In this document: positions 48,555 through 61,438 of the stretch, one piece after another
Layout: every line of letters begins with the position of its first letter
Numbering within the stretch: position 1 is the stretch's first letter
Assembly: GCA_000181795.3 (NCBI GenBank)
Contig: CM012954.1
Coordinates: 13,345,630 to 13,409,629 of the forward strand
DNA length: 64,000 bases
Origin: Trichinella spiralis
Taxonomy: Eukaryota > Nematoda > Enoplea > Trichinellida > Trichinellidae
Direction of reading: 5' to 3'
The notes under the pieces: model-generated
What the model was told of the DNA's origin: nothing
The model's input: the letters and a program-made list of their open reading frames with translations, nothing else
Databases searched by the model: none
Program-made: the position numbers and the translations under genes

Positions 48555-50283
48555 CACAACGCATCAACCGGACAACACTGCTACAGTATGACTCTATAGC
48601 ATGACGTAAAGCAAGTACAATTGTTAATTTACTAAATATTGTAAAGAAAGCAAATACTGATTAAATTCGATTTTAATGCTTCGCTATTTGTGTTTCTGCT
48701 CATATAGACTATTTATATCTGCTCATATAAACTAATAAGTATTTTTTTGAATGCTGCTTCCTCTTCTGCGTTGTTTTCAACTTTTATAAAAATTTTATGA
48801 ATTTAATTTGCAAAAATATAAATTTACGATAATATTTTTTACTTCATTAATTCATTATGTAATATTTTAGTAAATATACTTATTGTCAATAAATCGTTAC
48901 ATGTAAATGATGAACATGAACTAGGTATTACTTTTATGACAAATTTTAAATGACGGAAAGATGAATTTTGTAAAAAAAATTACATTAATCAAATATCTTT
49001 GAAACTGAAAACCATTAATATATGATACATTCAACTATTCATCTGTCATTACTTTTCGTGTTATGATTTCAATCGACTGACTGGTAACTGCAAAGTAACC
49101 CAAGACACTTTTTGGACGCGCAAATTATCTTAGGATTTATTTACCTAAATAAAGTGAATTTTAAATTTTAAATTGAAATCAAAACTTTCAAACATGACTA
49201 AGCGACACCTGAGTGACATTTTTCCAATGAAAATACAATACCATACACAGAAAGAAAGTCATTCATTTCTGAAGGAAAGACCCAGGGCAAAAAAACGACC
49301 TTCATTTTCAATGAAGAAACCTACTAAAAAATGAAATTATTTGCCCAATTAGAACTATTGACATAATTGCTTGTACAGTGACGACACCGATAAATGTTTT
49401 AAATTGTCGTCGATTTGATGAATATCATCCAGTTAGCTGGCTAAAAATAGTTATATTATTTCCATGTACTCTTAAAAACAGCAATAAAATAAAATGCCCA
49501 AAAGCAAAAGAAGTTTCACAAAAAATTGTTTCATTTGCAATCAAGTGGTGTGAAAAATTATTTTCCAGTAAAAAATTGATAAAATACGTGCGAATTTTGT
49601 TCAGTGTGGTGAAAAAAAAATTACAAGAATCAATCTTAAAAAATTTAAGAAATCACTTTTCAAAACCACAAGACAAAAACGTACGTGATAATGAATAAAA
49701 TGGTTTTTTAAAATTTCATCCACATCACAATAAAAAAAATTACATTGAGTTCTATGAACAGAGAACACAGAAAAATCAAATACGAAAAAAAATCAATTAT
49801 ATAAATCTGAGAGAGAGAGAGAGAGAGATGACTTTATTTAGTACATAAGCCTAATAAAGAGATGTTATTAAAATGGATTATTGTTTACTTTTTTTTGAAA
49901 GCTTTCAATAGCATGCATTAAAAATCTGCTGAAATAGGAAACTGATTGAACGATGAATAATGAAAAAGTATCAGAAATCACCGTTTATCAAGTCGACTAT
50001 TGAAAAGCAAGCTCAAGTTGAAAGCAACTGTAAAGCGTGATCAAATGCCGCAATGAGACATCGCATTGTCCATGCCAACCAACCCTCGAACTCATGCCAC
50101 GCCCACTTGCTACGTTGAAAAAGCAGGTCAGTGGATCAGAAGGGCCCCGTTTTGCCTGAAGCTGTGTTGCGCAACTGAAACCAGCGACCTGAAACGATAA
50201 CCGTTGTCACCAGTGATGAACGACGTTATGAGCCATCATTGCAACGTTGACGACCGTCGATTTGGCAAATCTTGCCCAAAAAC
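48555..50283. other. Divergent spacer between RPL19 and the ADAMTS gene
   Basis: Most of it is AT-rich, with a (GA)n run near 49809-49829. The last ~230 bp (50050-50283) are GC-richer and include CCACGCCCAC, consistent with an ADAMTS promoter or leader. A 106-codon open frame at 49378-49698 starts with GTG and is Lys/Asn-rich; I do not call it a gene. Confidence 0.45.
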
Positions 50284-53200
50284 ATGACGTCCCGTCGTAA
50301 TCATGGACTGTTTACGATGCTTATTGGAATTTTGATATTTGGCTTTTTGCTCAAAATCGCTCTGCTCATCACAAGTCGTCGTTACAATCCCAATCCGCTT
50401 CATTTGCATGATGATCCCGAACGCCGTATGCATCAAATGAAAAACATTACAATTAATAAATACATTCTTCAATTTACTTTTTTCAGTGTCAGCTTATGAA
50501 AATATTCAAAATTTGAAAATTGATCGCAGCAAGAATACCTACAATGAAAAACTACTTGTCAGCTTTGAAGCGTTTAAGCAACATTTCATGCTCGTCCTCA
50601 CACCTGTTGACCCATTGGTAAGCAAGGGAGCAAATTTTTTCATTCAAAATGGACCCAAGCGATCATCCCTTCTACCAAGGCATTGTCATTTTCATGGTCA
50701 TGCAATTTCACATGGCAACAAATCAGTAGCCTTGTCTATCTGCAACTCCATCGTAAGTATTCATTCCGCTTTTTTCCATTGTTTCTTTGTTTCACTTGCT
50801 GCTAAAAACAAATTTCATTGATACTTTCATACTGTTGACAAAATTGTGATATTCAAAACCGACAAATCAATCAAGCATCATTTCACTGCACAGGAAATAT
50901 ATCACAGTTTCAGATATAACCTCTTCTGGTTGAATGAACTGAACTGAAAAAAAAATTAATAAATGCAGTGTATATTATAAATTATTTTTTCAACTACAGC
51001 AGAGTTGAAATAATTTTTATGGTGATCATTTTGCTTTCTTTGTCATCGAGCTAAATGGAAGCTCAAAATTTCAAACAAACATTTTCAGCTAATTAACCAA
51101 CAATAAATAATCTGAAACATACACTGCTCGCTTGGTATAACTCACCTCTGTAACCAGTGTACAACAAAGCCAACAAGTTTGTAGGCAACTAGTTTCGATG
51201 CAGATGAGTGATGAAATGGTTAACGATCGAAATTTCTATCAAAACACTGATTATGAATTAATTGTTCAACATGAAAAATATACATATTTATTTATTGATT
51301 GCACAAAAGCAATTTTCTATTTCATTTTTTCAGAGAGGTATTCTGATTTTGGACGACCATTTTCTCGTAATTCAACCTCTACTTGATCATGGAAGTAAAA
51401 TGCCAAGTCACGAGAATCATAGTAGCCATGTCATTTACAAACGATCCGCTTCATTGAATGGCTTTCAACAGAACGAACTGCTTCAACATATCGAAGATGT
51501 TTCATTCAACGTGGTTCAACCTGAACAATTCTGCGAAGTCAGTAAGTAGAAAATATTTTAAATACTGCATATGAAGCCGCTCAGCACGAACATTTAAATG
51601 AAAAGCAAAATCACTGTCTGTCTTCTCAGCTCCACCACCATTGGAACAGATGCCGTTGCTGGTGCAAAATGATTTTGCTGGTCGTACATTGCCGGATACG
51701 TTGAAACTGGAATTAGCTTTATTCCTCGACGACCGACTGTGGCGTCGTTTTGAAAAACTGCACAAACATCATGCCGAATCCGAACTACAAGACTATGCAC
51801 TTTCCCTAATCAACAATGTAAAATGATGCGAATTAATTTCTGAAAATGTTGAAAACTTTTCAGAATTCTTATTGTTGAAGGTAAATTTGCTATATCGACA
51901 ACCAACAATTCGTCCAAAGTTGAACATCGTCGTGGTTCATCTTGAAATGTGGAAAACAGAACCAGTGAGTCGCAAAAATTGTTTTCATTTAAATTCGAAT
52001 CTTTTCTCCATTTTCCAGGAAAATCTCAATGCCCAATTGCACAAATATGGTGAAGCTCAATTTTTTCTCGATCAATTTTGCCAACTGCAAGGACGCTTGC
52101 GAAAAGCCGGTGCCCACTGGGATCACGCCACTCTGCTCACTGGGTAAAATTTACCGTGAATATAATAATATTTTCCAACATCCAACGTGCACCGCTGTTT
52201 CAAACTTGATATTCCATTTCAGCTATGATATTTATCATACGTCGACCAGTGTAGCCGGTGTGGCGCCGGTGGCTCGAATGTGTGATACACAGTTCAGCTG
52301 CTCGTTGATCGAAGGAAATCATCTCGGCAGATCATTTGTTCTCGCCCACGAAATGGGTCACAAGTGAGGGATATTCATTTTCATAGTACTCAAGCTGCGC
52401 CGATTCATCCATTCATCCATTTGTACCAAATCTAGCATGGGCATGCTACACGATGGGGTGCAGAACCAGTGCTCGCAAAGCTGCTGCTTGATGTCGCCGG
52501 TCAATGGCGCCGGTCGAACAAATTGGTCACCTTGTTCAGTACGAGAGTACCAATCATTCTTGGTTGACATCACGTACGTATTCAAATTTCATTGCTTAAG
52601 TAACTGGATGAAAAAAGACATTGATTCATTATTTTTTTCTGTCGCAGGAAACCAGAAAGTACAATTCCAAATTGCCTATCCAATACCGAAGAAGTGTCAC
52701 CTGCACTGGTGCTGGGTTCGACAATCCCTCAGCTACCTGGACAACGTTATACGGCAGATCAGCAGTGTGAATTTTTCTGGGGAGACGGTTATTTAAATGA
52801 AATTCCGGATGGAAAAAGCCGTGAAGTATTTCAAATTCATATTGAACAAAATATTCGATGTAAAATTTCATATTCAACCATAGGACATATGCCACGTGTT
52901 GTGGTGTAGCAACGGTGGCGCCACAATCTCTTCAGCTCATCCCGCACTCGAAGGAACATGGTGTGGAAACAAAAATGTGAGATGCGTAAAATAACAATTG
53001 TACTTCATTTGAACAAAAAAAAACATATTCAGTGGTGCCGTAATGGAAAATGTGTGCCGTGGTTCAAAGACGAAGCTCCTGAGCCTGTCGACGGTCAGTG
53101 GACCGAATGGTCAAGAGCCCAACACTCTCGTTGCTCGGATTGCGTAATCGCGAATGCAATTCGCCTCCGAAGTGAGGTTCGCCACTGCAAAGCTCCGGCG

Positions 53201-56200
53201 TAAGCGGATCATGCGTACTTTCTGCTTCATTTTAGCTCGTTTTTGAAAAAAATACAACTGATATTCCAAAATTGCATTGTAGGCCAAACAATGGAGGACG
53301 GGACTGTTTGGGATCATCAATAAGAGGCTTGCTTTGCCGAGGCACGGCAGATTGTGATCAATTTTCCAAAGCTGACTTCAGTGATCGAATATGTGCAGCA
53401 ATTCGAAATGATCCTGAAAAGCCAGATCCAGATCTCAGCGGCAAAGGCTTTCAACGTAAAGATGAAAAAACTTATTGCCAATTTTCAAAAAAGTGTATAT
53501 ATATCATTCTTAACAATCTTTCATCATGTACAGATCCATCCAGTCCCTGCAAAGTGTGGTGCCATCTTCGTTCAACTTTACTCATTCGAAGCAAAGGCAA
53601 ATATCCAGACGGAACCCCATGTGGCGTGAACAAATACTGCATGGATGGAAAATGCTTAGTAAATGAATGCTCTTTTTCACTGGAAATTGTTCTTCTTCAC
53701 ATGAAAAGCAGTTTTGGTTTTTTTTTTCCTTTTCTCAAATTTAGAAACTGATGTGCAATGGTGAAGCAGTAGTGGCAAATCAAAATGACTGCCCAAATTA
53801 TTCTAATGAAGAAAAGTCCAGTATTGATAACTGATTGATGATAATCATAATATTTTCCCCATTGTTATGAATACTTTTTTCAGCTACAGTTATCCCTATA
53901 GACGGTGCATGGTCAGCATGGTCATCATGGAGCAATTGCTCTGCCAGTTGTGGAATAGGTACACAAATAAGAAAGCGGCAGTGTGAAGTAAACAGTTATA
54001 CGGAAGAATCAATGGACTCGAGGAAATATTGTACACAAAAATAATGAATGACTTACCTTTCAGAATGGCAAATGCCTGAACGGTACGTCGATTGAAGAAC
54101 AAATCTGCAATGGTGTCGATTGCTCATCTTGGACAAGTTGGAGTGAATGGAGCAAATGCAGTGCTTCTTGTGGTAATGGGGCTCGTCTCCGTTCTCGAAC
54201 TTGTCGTACTGATCAACCGTGCGATGGACCTTCGGTCGATTTTGAAAAATGCACCGGAACCAACTGCTCCAGCTGGTCTGAATGGTCAGCCTGGTCAACT
54301 TGTTCGAGAAGTTGTGGCGTTGGCAAGCAGTCCCGAAATCGTCACTGCAAATATGACTTATCCGCTGAATGTGATGGTCACTCACAAGAACTGAAAACTT
54401 GCAATGATCAAGTTAAATTATATATTTCCTTAATTTTCGAATTAAAATTTACCAATTCAGGACTGTCCCGTTTTACAAGGCAGTTGGAGTGAATGGTCCA
54501 AATGCACTGAACAGTGTGCAAATTCCGCAGGAACCAGAACTAGAAGTCGCGCATGTTCACCAGATCACCACGCCAGTTGCGTTGATTCGAAAGAAACGCA
54601 AACTGAACCCTGCTTAGGTAAAGAAGACTGTCCCACATGGCTTTCTTGGGGTCCGTGGAGCGCTTGTACAGTTTCATGTGGATCAGGAATACAGACACGT
54701 CTACGTACATGCCTACGTAATTTAAATTCGCTTTGAATTAGTAGTGCTGCATCCAAATAGACTTTGTTTTCCATTTTTAAGAGCAAGAAACGGCCCTCGT
54801 TCTTCTCGATGGTACTGCATTATCAAACAGGTAATGCAGATCAATTTGTATCATTAACTGGCTTGTCTAATCTCATGGACATATTATTTCACAATATCAG
54901 ATGTCCAGGAAGTAATATAGAAAGTCGATCATGTTCAACAGAACCATGCGAAGAGAATACACAAAACGAAGATCCTGCTTCTTGGACCGAGTGGACACCC
55001 TGTTCGGCAACGTGTGGACTGGGTGTGAAAATTCGCCGAAGAAATTGCAAGTAAATTTCTGTTGACAATCAATGAAGTTGTCGTTTAAGCAGCTTTCGTA
55101 AATTTACTAGTGATCAATCAGAATGTCACCACGGTGTACAAAAAATTACATGCGAACTCAAGCCTTGCCAACAGTTGGATGCTGAAATGGAATGGCAACC
55201 GTGGAGTCCATGTTCCAGATCTTGCGGCACTGGATACCGTCATCGGTTCGTTCATCATCGATAACTTTTTCTTCTGCTGCGCTATAATTAGACTTTCAGA
55301 ACGCGATCGTGTGAATCTTGCTCCGGAAAGGAGATGACCCAACAGGAACCATGCAATACATTCAACTGTTCAGTAACTGTAACTTTAACCACTGAGCTGA
55401 CCAGTCTCGACCAACCTAGTTGGTCTGAATGGTCACCTTGGAGTGAGTGCTCGAAAGCTTGCGACGGTGGTCGACAAGTGCGTAGACGTCAGTGCAGCAC
55501 AACACTGCAACAGTGCAAAGGATTCGCCGTCGAAGAGACCATTTGCAATGAACAATCGTGTGATCAAAATCAATCACAGCAAGAAGGTAATACTACGACA
55601 TTTTTGTTCTTTGATCATACATACGAAGCAGCAATATTTATGCAACGTCGTGATTCAGTCATATCAAAAGCAATGTCCAACAACGCGCAATGGTCCAGCT
55701 GGTCAGAATGGAGTGAATGCAGCTGCTATAAAAACTTAAAAATTCGCCTACGACACTGCATTGTGAGCGATCCCAAGACGATGGGATTTTGTTTAGGTCC
55801 AACTTATGAAAAACTCACTTGTGTACCTGAAAAATGTAGTAAGTTAAACTGAAGCAGTTTTGTTCAATTTCAAAAATAATTTCAAAACAAAAATGTAAAA
55901 TTCAAAAAAAAACTGTTATAACGTTTTAAGGTAGCTTTTCAACGCTTTGAAGTTTACTTTAAAGCTTGAATGTAATTTTATTGAAACGTTTGAAAAGCAA
56001 AATTGTCAAAAAAGAAACTGAACAGACAACTTACACAAATTTTACAGAACACTTTCGTAGAAGACCATTTGTTTTTTTCAACGCAGATTTGAAAATTCAT
56101 TTCAAAATTTTCAGAACCAACAGATGGAAGCTGGACTGAATGGTCGTCTTGGAGCCATTGTTCTCAATCCTGTTCTTCTGGTTCAGATGCTGTTCAGACG

Positions 56201-57220
56201 CGTTTTCGTGCTTGCGCAAATCCTGTACCAAGCAATCAAGGCTTTTATTGTCAAGGATCTGCAACTGACGTGCAACAATGCCCAGATTTGCCACAGTGTT
56301 CGAATGGTATTGTAAATGTTGATAGCCACATGTCTGTGATTTTTACATTTTCTTTTTTCATTCTTATTCCAGATCAAACTGAAGGTACATGGACAGATTG
56401 GTCAACTTGGACTGATTATTATCAAAGTATTGGATGCGAACGCAAGCGAGCACGAACAAGGTGCCAACCAGAAATGGTTTCTTATAGTTCATTCAAACGG
56501 TTGAATTAAAAATGATTTTCAGGTACTGTTCAGGTGGAAAGTGTGTCGGCGAAGATTTTCAACAACAAACCCGCGCAAACTCGTCTTGCTCAGGTTAAAC
56601 AAAATCATGCTATTTTATAATAAAAATGAAAAAAAAAACAATATTCTTCGTTTGTTCTTGTTTTTAAGAATCAGCTAAATCCGCTTCTTGGACATCATGG
56701 TCAGAATGGTCGAAATGTGCAGGCACTTGCGACCAGTCGACGCAGACTAGACAACGAAGTTGCAAAGTGAAGGACACCGCCAATGTCCACACCAGTTCAC
56801 CAAATTCCATTTCTCTCACTGGAGCATGTATCGGTGAAGCTTGGGAAACAGCAGTATGCAAGCGGGCATCGTGCGCCAACGGTTCGTTTCTGCTTTTATA
56901 TTCCATTCAAATGTTCCCTTTTGTGGATGCATTGGCTTTAAATTTAAGAACCACTCGATGGTCAGTGGTCAACTTGGTCTGAATGGTCGAGTTGTTCGTC
57001 GCGCTGTACGGCCGGCTCGCAAAGTCGCAGACGAAGCTGCGATTCGCCCAGGCCAATGAACGGCGGTACTGACTGCCTTGGTACCGCCAGACAAGTGAAA
57101 TCTTGCCAGCCCACTGATCACCGCCACTGCACTGCTTCAGTGCAGCATTCGGAAACGATGGAAGTGGACACGAAAAACTGGGAAAATAGTTTTGAAAGTC
57201 AACATTCGACATTACTGTAA
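50284..57220 (+). CDS. ADAMTS-family metalloprotease with about 14 thrombospondin type 1 repeats (spliced)
   Basis: ADAMTS proteins are zinc proteases that remodel extracellular matrix. ATG 50284 begins [10 protein letters not shown], followed by a hydrophobic segment ([18 protein letters not shown]) that fits an uncleaved signal anchor. The prodomain has [25 protein letters not shown] and a lone cysteine in EQFCEV, a possible cysteine switch. The catalytic domain starts at [17 protein letters not shown] and carries HEMGHNMGMLHD near 52345-52460 (spanning an intron), followed by the Met-turn LMSPVNGAG. Cys-rich segments follow. About 14 thrombospondin repeats (WSEWSxCSxxCG type) run from 53090 to about 57130; the one near 56390 is degenerate. 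After the last repeat there is only a short tail; no GON or PLAC domain. The stop is at 57218-57220. Nematode ADT-1 is the nearest relative I can suggest, without certainty. Confidence 0.92.
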
Positions 57221-57859
57221 AAAAACAAAAATCAAGTTCTGTAAATTTACAGTTGTACAGTTTATTTTTGATAAAAATGCACAAATGGTGCGACTAAAAA
57301 AACAAATAAATAAATAACTGAAAAACACGAACAACGCACAATGGACAGTGCTAAAAAACGCGCGCATCGTCAAAATCGGTCACTACTTTGAGGAAGAAAA
57401 CTAAAATCGAACGAACAAAAACTCTCGAGACACATTTACGCACTTCAAATGTAGTTTATGGAAAAGAAATCAATATGCTAAGAAGATCAACTCAAAAACT
57501 GCATTACAGAATTCAATTCATGAAAAAATCAATTCTGAGTATAAAATAAACAAAAAATCAACGTCGCCATGCCATCGCTATCTTCTCCAAAATCACCACC
57601 ACCAACTGAATCAAACACCTCAAATATGTTTTGATACAAATTTTTTATATACACTGCCTTTTTACACTATACAGTATACCTGACAGTCATCTAATCAAAA
57701 CAAAAATATACATATAATCTAACAGGGAGAAAATGTGTAATTTTTCAGACTGAAAAATACACTCCAAGTTTGTTATCAATTGACGTTGATTGAACGTTCA
57801 ATGTATTAGTTTTGGCTTCAACAAACATACACAATTTGTCCCTAAGATCGAGAAAACAG

Positions 57860-57915
<56 letters not shown>

Positions 57916-58074
57916 GCCAAAGAACCAAAAGAGAAGCACGCGACGAATAAGAAAAAAAAGAACAAAGCATGGCCGTGCGACAATCAAATAAAATGACTAA
58001 ATGAAAAATAAAGAAAAGATAAACTAAATTATGCTTTTGCAATTTTTTGGAGAGGGGGGGGGCAGTAGAAGCGG
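57221..58074. other. Convergent 3' spacer
   Basis: It separates the ends of the ADAMTS (+) and Na,K-ATPase beta (-) genes. AT-rich, with a long dinucleotide repeat and an oligo-G run near 58055. No gene seen. Confidence 0.5.
57863..57912. repeat. (AT)n dinucleotide microsatellite
   Basis: About 25 uninterrupted AT units. It creates Tyr-Ile repeats in several spurious frames. Confidence 0.95.
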
Positions 58075-61000
58075 TTAGCTATCAATAAGCAGTTCAAAGT
58101 GGACCATGCCCAGCCTGTAGCTTCGATCGTGCATTATGTTATATGCGTAGGCTTTGCATTCCACTTCAATTAATATGCCTTTTGGTGGACCAACAAATTT
58201 TACCAAGGCCTGGAATAAAGCCAAAACAAAGACGTATAAATTTATTTGCTTCATTTTTTCAAAAAAGAAAATATATACAGCAAAAATTAAAAACTTACGA
58301 AGGGTTGATGATAATTGGGCATCACACGATAAGGAAAAAACTTATGCGGAATGCCAGTTGGAGGAATATACTGCAATGGCCCAATATGTTCTTGATCGAC
58401 AGGAAACTTGATAAAAAAACATATTGCAGAACAATATCAATAAAAATTAAAACAGAAAAAAAAATCCTACCTCGCCTTCACACGCAATTGCCACGTCGGG
58501 CGTACTGTAATTATAATGATCTTTGATCGCATCCGGTGCAGAATCCTTCGGATACGCGACCGGTTCCCAGCCAATAAGCTGAAAAATAAAAAACAAATTA
58601 AAAACAGAATGAAAATAACAAATTTTCAAAATTGAAATTACTTTATTCAAAGTCAGTACAATGCAAGGTGTAGCATTTTTAAAACCAAAATCATCCTTCT
58701 CACCGCAGCCTTGACTTTCAAAGTGTTCAATCAAATCAAATGCACAAGCAATGTGCGTGTTTTCACGATTGCTACTATTACTACCAATACATTGCCGAGT
58801 ATCGTTCAAATTTTTATATTCTTAATAATAATTATTAATTTAAAAAGCAATAAATCGAAAATATATTTCGTCACTTCTTACTTGCATAGAACTGTCGAAG
58901 CTGATCTACATACTTTTTGTAAGTCGACGGTTCACTTCGATTAAAGTAAATCAACGTCGATTCAGGATCATCTCTCAACCATGGCTGATAGCCCATACCT
59001 GAAACGCACAGCATGGATCATAGATTTATTCAAAAAGAAGAAGAAGAAGAAGAAGAAGAAAATAATCGAAATCTTCTCAATTCAAAGAAGCAAATCTACC
59101 GCTTTTATTATAACACTAACACTGAAATCGAAAAAAAATATTAAAATATTATAACAGTATTTCTAATTGTATCAAAAGTTTTTGATTAATTTAACATTTG
59201 AAACAATTTGTAATCAATGAAATTTACATTTTTTTTTAAATTTCAGTGACAGCATTGAATGTGTGCTTTCAATTTTCATTACTGTATCCTTTGAAGATCC
59301 TTTTGCCAATTCACTTTATCAAAACTGGTCAAAGAAAACAACGTTGAAACGTCAATATGCTTCGAATAACCAACATGCTTAATGCCTTTGCTATTAATTA
59401 CTCGTCAAACTGGAATAATCGAAAAATTTTACCTGAAAATCCTGTCTTTAGTGAAGTACAAAATCCCATATTTTTGTGTTTTTCGACAAGAAAGAATGAA
59501 TCAAATTGACAAGAGTTACCGAATAATGCATATATTAAGAAATGAATAATTAAAAGTAAAAAATAACAATTTTTTGTGCTTATTTCACTAATGTTGATGT
59601 CTAATTAACATTAAAGCAGCCGTTGAAAGCCACCGCCCCGGCGGATTTGCGGCAACGGAGCAATTTCAAAACACGTCACTGGCAGTCACCACTTCCTCTC
59701 CAGCCTGAATCGCCCAAGCGTCGTCGTGGGCGGTCCATCTATACAAGCTTCTTCATCGGCTAGCAAAAACTGCAAAGCCGTCTGTGGTGTGTGTTTGCGC
59801 TCATGTCAGAGCCAATCAATACCAATGCTACGACATGAAAGTACGTCAGCAGAAACACTACCGGCCATACTTTGCCAATGGCCACATCCGCCACAAACCA
59901 AGACAACGCGCATTAATCAAAAATTCTCCACACGACAGATTTGGTTCAACAAAAAGCTTTACCCCAGAAAAAAAGCAAAATAATAAAATAACTTGCTTCG
60001 AACATGCTGCCCAAAACTGACCACACAGTATATATATACATATATATATACATTACTAGTATTCTAACCCACATTTGTTGTGCAGTCAGGTAGACAAACA
60101 AGCACAACACATCATATTGAAAATTGGAAAAAAAATCCAATTTGTTCATCAAAAAATCATGAGATGCTTGCTTATTGGATAATTAAAAATTAAAAATTTA
60201 ACAAATACAACTTTTTGATATAATAAATGTAAATTTATATTTGAAAATTATAATTCATAAATTTTCTTCCACTGTCAACGTCAGTCAGTTGCCTAGGGGA
60301 CCACCCAAACAAGTCAAAGATTAATCAAATACTACATGACTCACCTGGATTGATACCGATGATCGAACCTTTGCCATAATATCGAGGCGTTTGGGTATCG
60401 GTCAACTTCAAGAAGATGGCCATATTGATGGCAAAAAATCCAGCCAAACATGAGTAGAAAATTATGTAGAATGCTGTGATTTCAACTAAAATTCAAAACA
60501 TAATTTCACAGTGCCGCACAAGGACAAGAAATAATTATTACAAAATGCGAAGAGATACAAGAATGCACCTAGCAATTTATTTACGTAACCCAAATTCAAC
60601 AATACTGCATAATTATTATCAAAATGATTATATATTTATATATTATTCAGTACAAACAATTCACACCGAATTCATTCGAAGCCAAAATTTCATTTAAAAT
60701 GCTCAATCCGCCGTAAAAGCAACAACAATAACAACAACATGAACAACAGGTGTGAAAGATTCAATGCATGATTGGCAGAACATTGTGTTCAAAGAACAAA
60801 TGCTCATTATTTATTGAAAACAAAATTATTCACAACTTCCATTATTATTATTATTGCAATTTTTACAAAGATTAAACCGAAAAAAATTCTTTTCAAACTC
60901 ATTTAGATAAAAATTGATTAGCGCATTAACAACTGCTTACGAATGCTAAGATGAAATAACAACAAACAAACCACGCAAACCGAATCAACGCTGTCGACTG

Positions 61001-61438
61001 ATAGCTGAGGTCAGAATCGGTACATCCCATCCAATATAAAGCAAATAAAATATAAAATGACAAGCTAAAGCAACTCAGCTGAATCAAACGCAAATACAAC
61101 TGGTCAGAAAGTGTAAACAAACTTTTCAAAACATGCATTCAAAGCGACAGCATTCAATAACAAAGCTCTAATAGCAAGTTCGAGTGTTAATGCTAATTCT
61201 ACATAATAATGTTATGGATTCGTTCAATAAGTAAAATAATATTTGTAAAGTAAAGCAAGAAAAAAAACTCATATCTGTCGACAATGACAAAAATACACTT
61301 ACACCAACTGCGGCCAGTTCGTCCAAGAAAAGTTTTCTCTTCAGCGTTGTAAATGAAATCGATAAGACTTTGAAATTTTCCTTTTTCTTGCTTCTTCGCC
61401 TTTCCCGGATGGGAATTGGCGAAATCCTTGTTGTCCAT
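58075..61438 (-). CDS. ATP1B: Na,K-ATPase beta subunit (spliced)
   Basis: The beta subunit is a single-pass type II glycoprotein needed for folding, membrane delivery and potassium affinity of the sodium pump. The start is ATG 61438 (MDNKDFANSHPGK). The cytosolic EEKTFLGRTGRSW motif is the family signature just before the membrane. The membrane span follows (AFYIIFYSCLAGFFAINMA near 60460). The ectodomain includes GYQPWLRDDPEST near 58970, CIGSNSSNRENTHIACAFDL near 58770 and GFKNATPCIVLTLNKVIGWEP. It also includes YIPPTGIPHKFFPYR near 58350 and the closing segment GILIEVECKAYAYNIMHD near 58160. The stop is at 58075-58077. Cysteines and N-glycosylation sequons are where the family expects them. 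The intron between about 59000 and 60340 is long and contains a GC-rich island listed separately. Confidence 0.94.
59035..59062. repeat. (AAG)n trinucleotide microsatellite in the Na,K-ATPase beta intron
   Basis: About nine AAG units in an intron. Confidence 0.9.
59610..59960. promoter_or_regulatory. GC-rich island inside the Na,K-ATPase beta intron, possible alternative promoter
   Basis: About 350 bp stand out from the AT-rich intron by base composition. The island contains GC-box-like words on both strands (CCACCGCCCCGGCGG near 59630, GTGGGCGGTCC near 59725) and a CRE-like ACGTCAC near 59675. No open frame with a recognisable product was found on either strand. Animal Na,K-ATPase genes are often expressed from several promoters, so an internal start site is a reasonable inference. 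An unrecognised exon is the alternative. Confidence 0.3.

Noticed and set aside
49378-49698. A 106-codon plus-strand open frame between RPL19 and the ADAMTS gene
   Set aside because: Starts with GTG, is Lys/Asn-rich like other chance frames in AT-rich DNA, and has no family resemblance or splice context.
57863-57912. (AT)n tract as a replication origin or matrix attachment site
   Set aside because: A plain dinucleotide microsatellite in a 3' spacer; nothing else supports a function.
59726-60020. Open frames suggesting a gene nested in the Na,K-ATPase beta intron
   Set aside because: Two overlapping frames in different registers, no known domain and no splice signals; the island's composition is better explained as regulatory.
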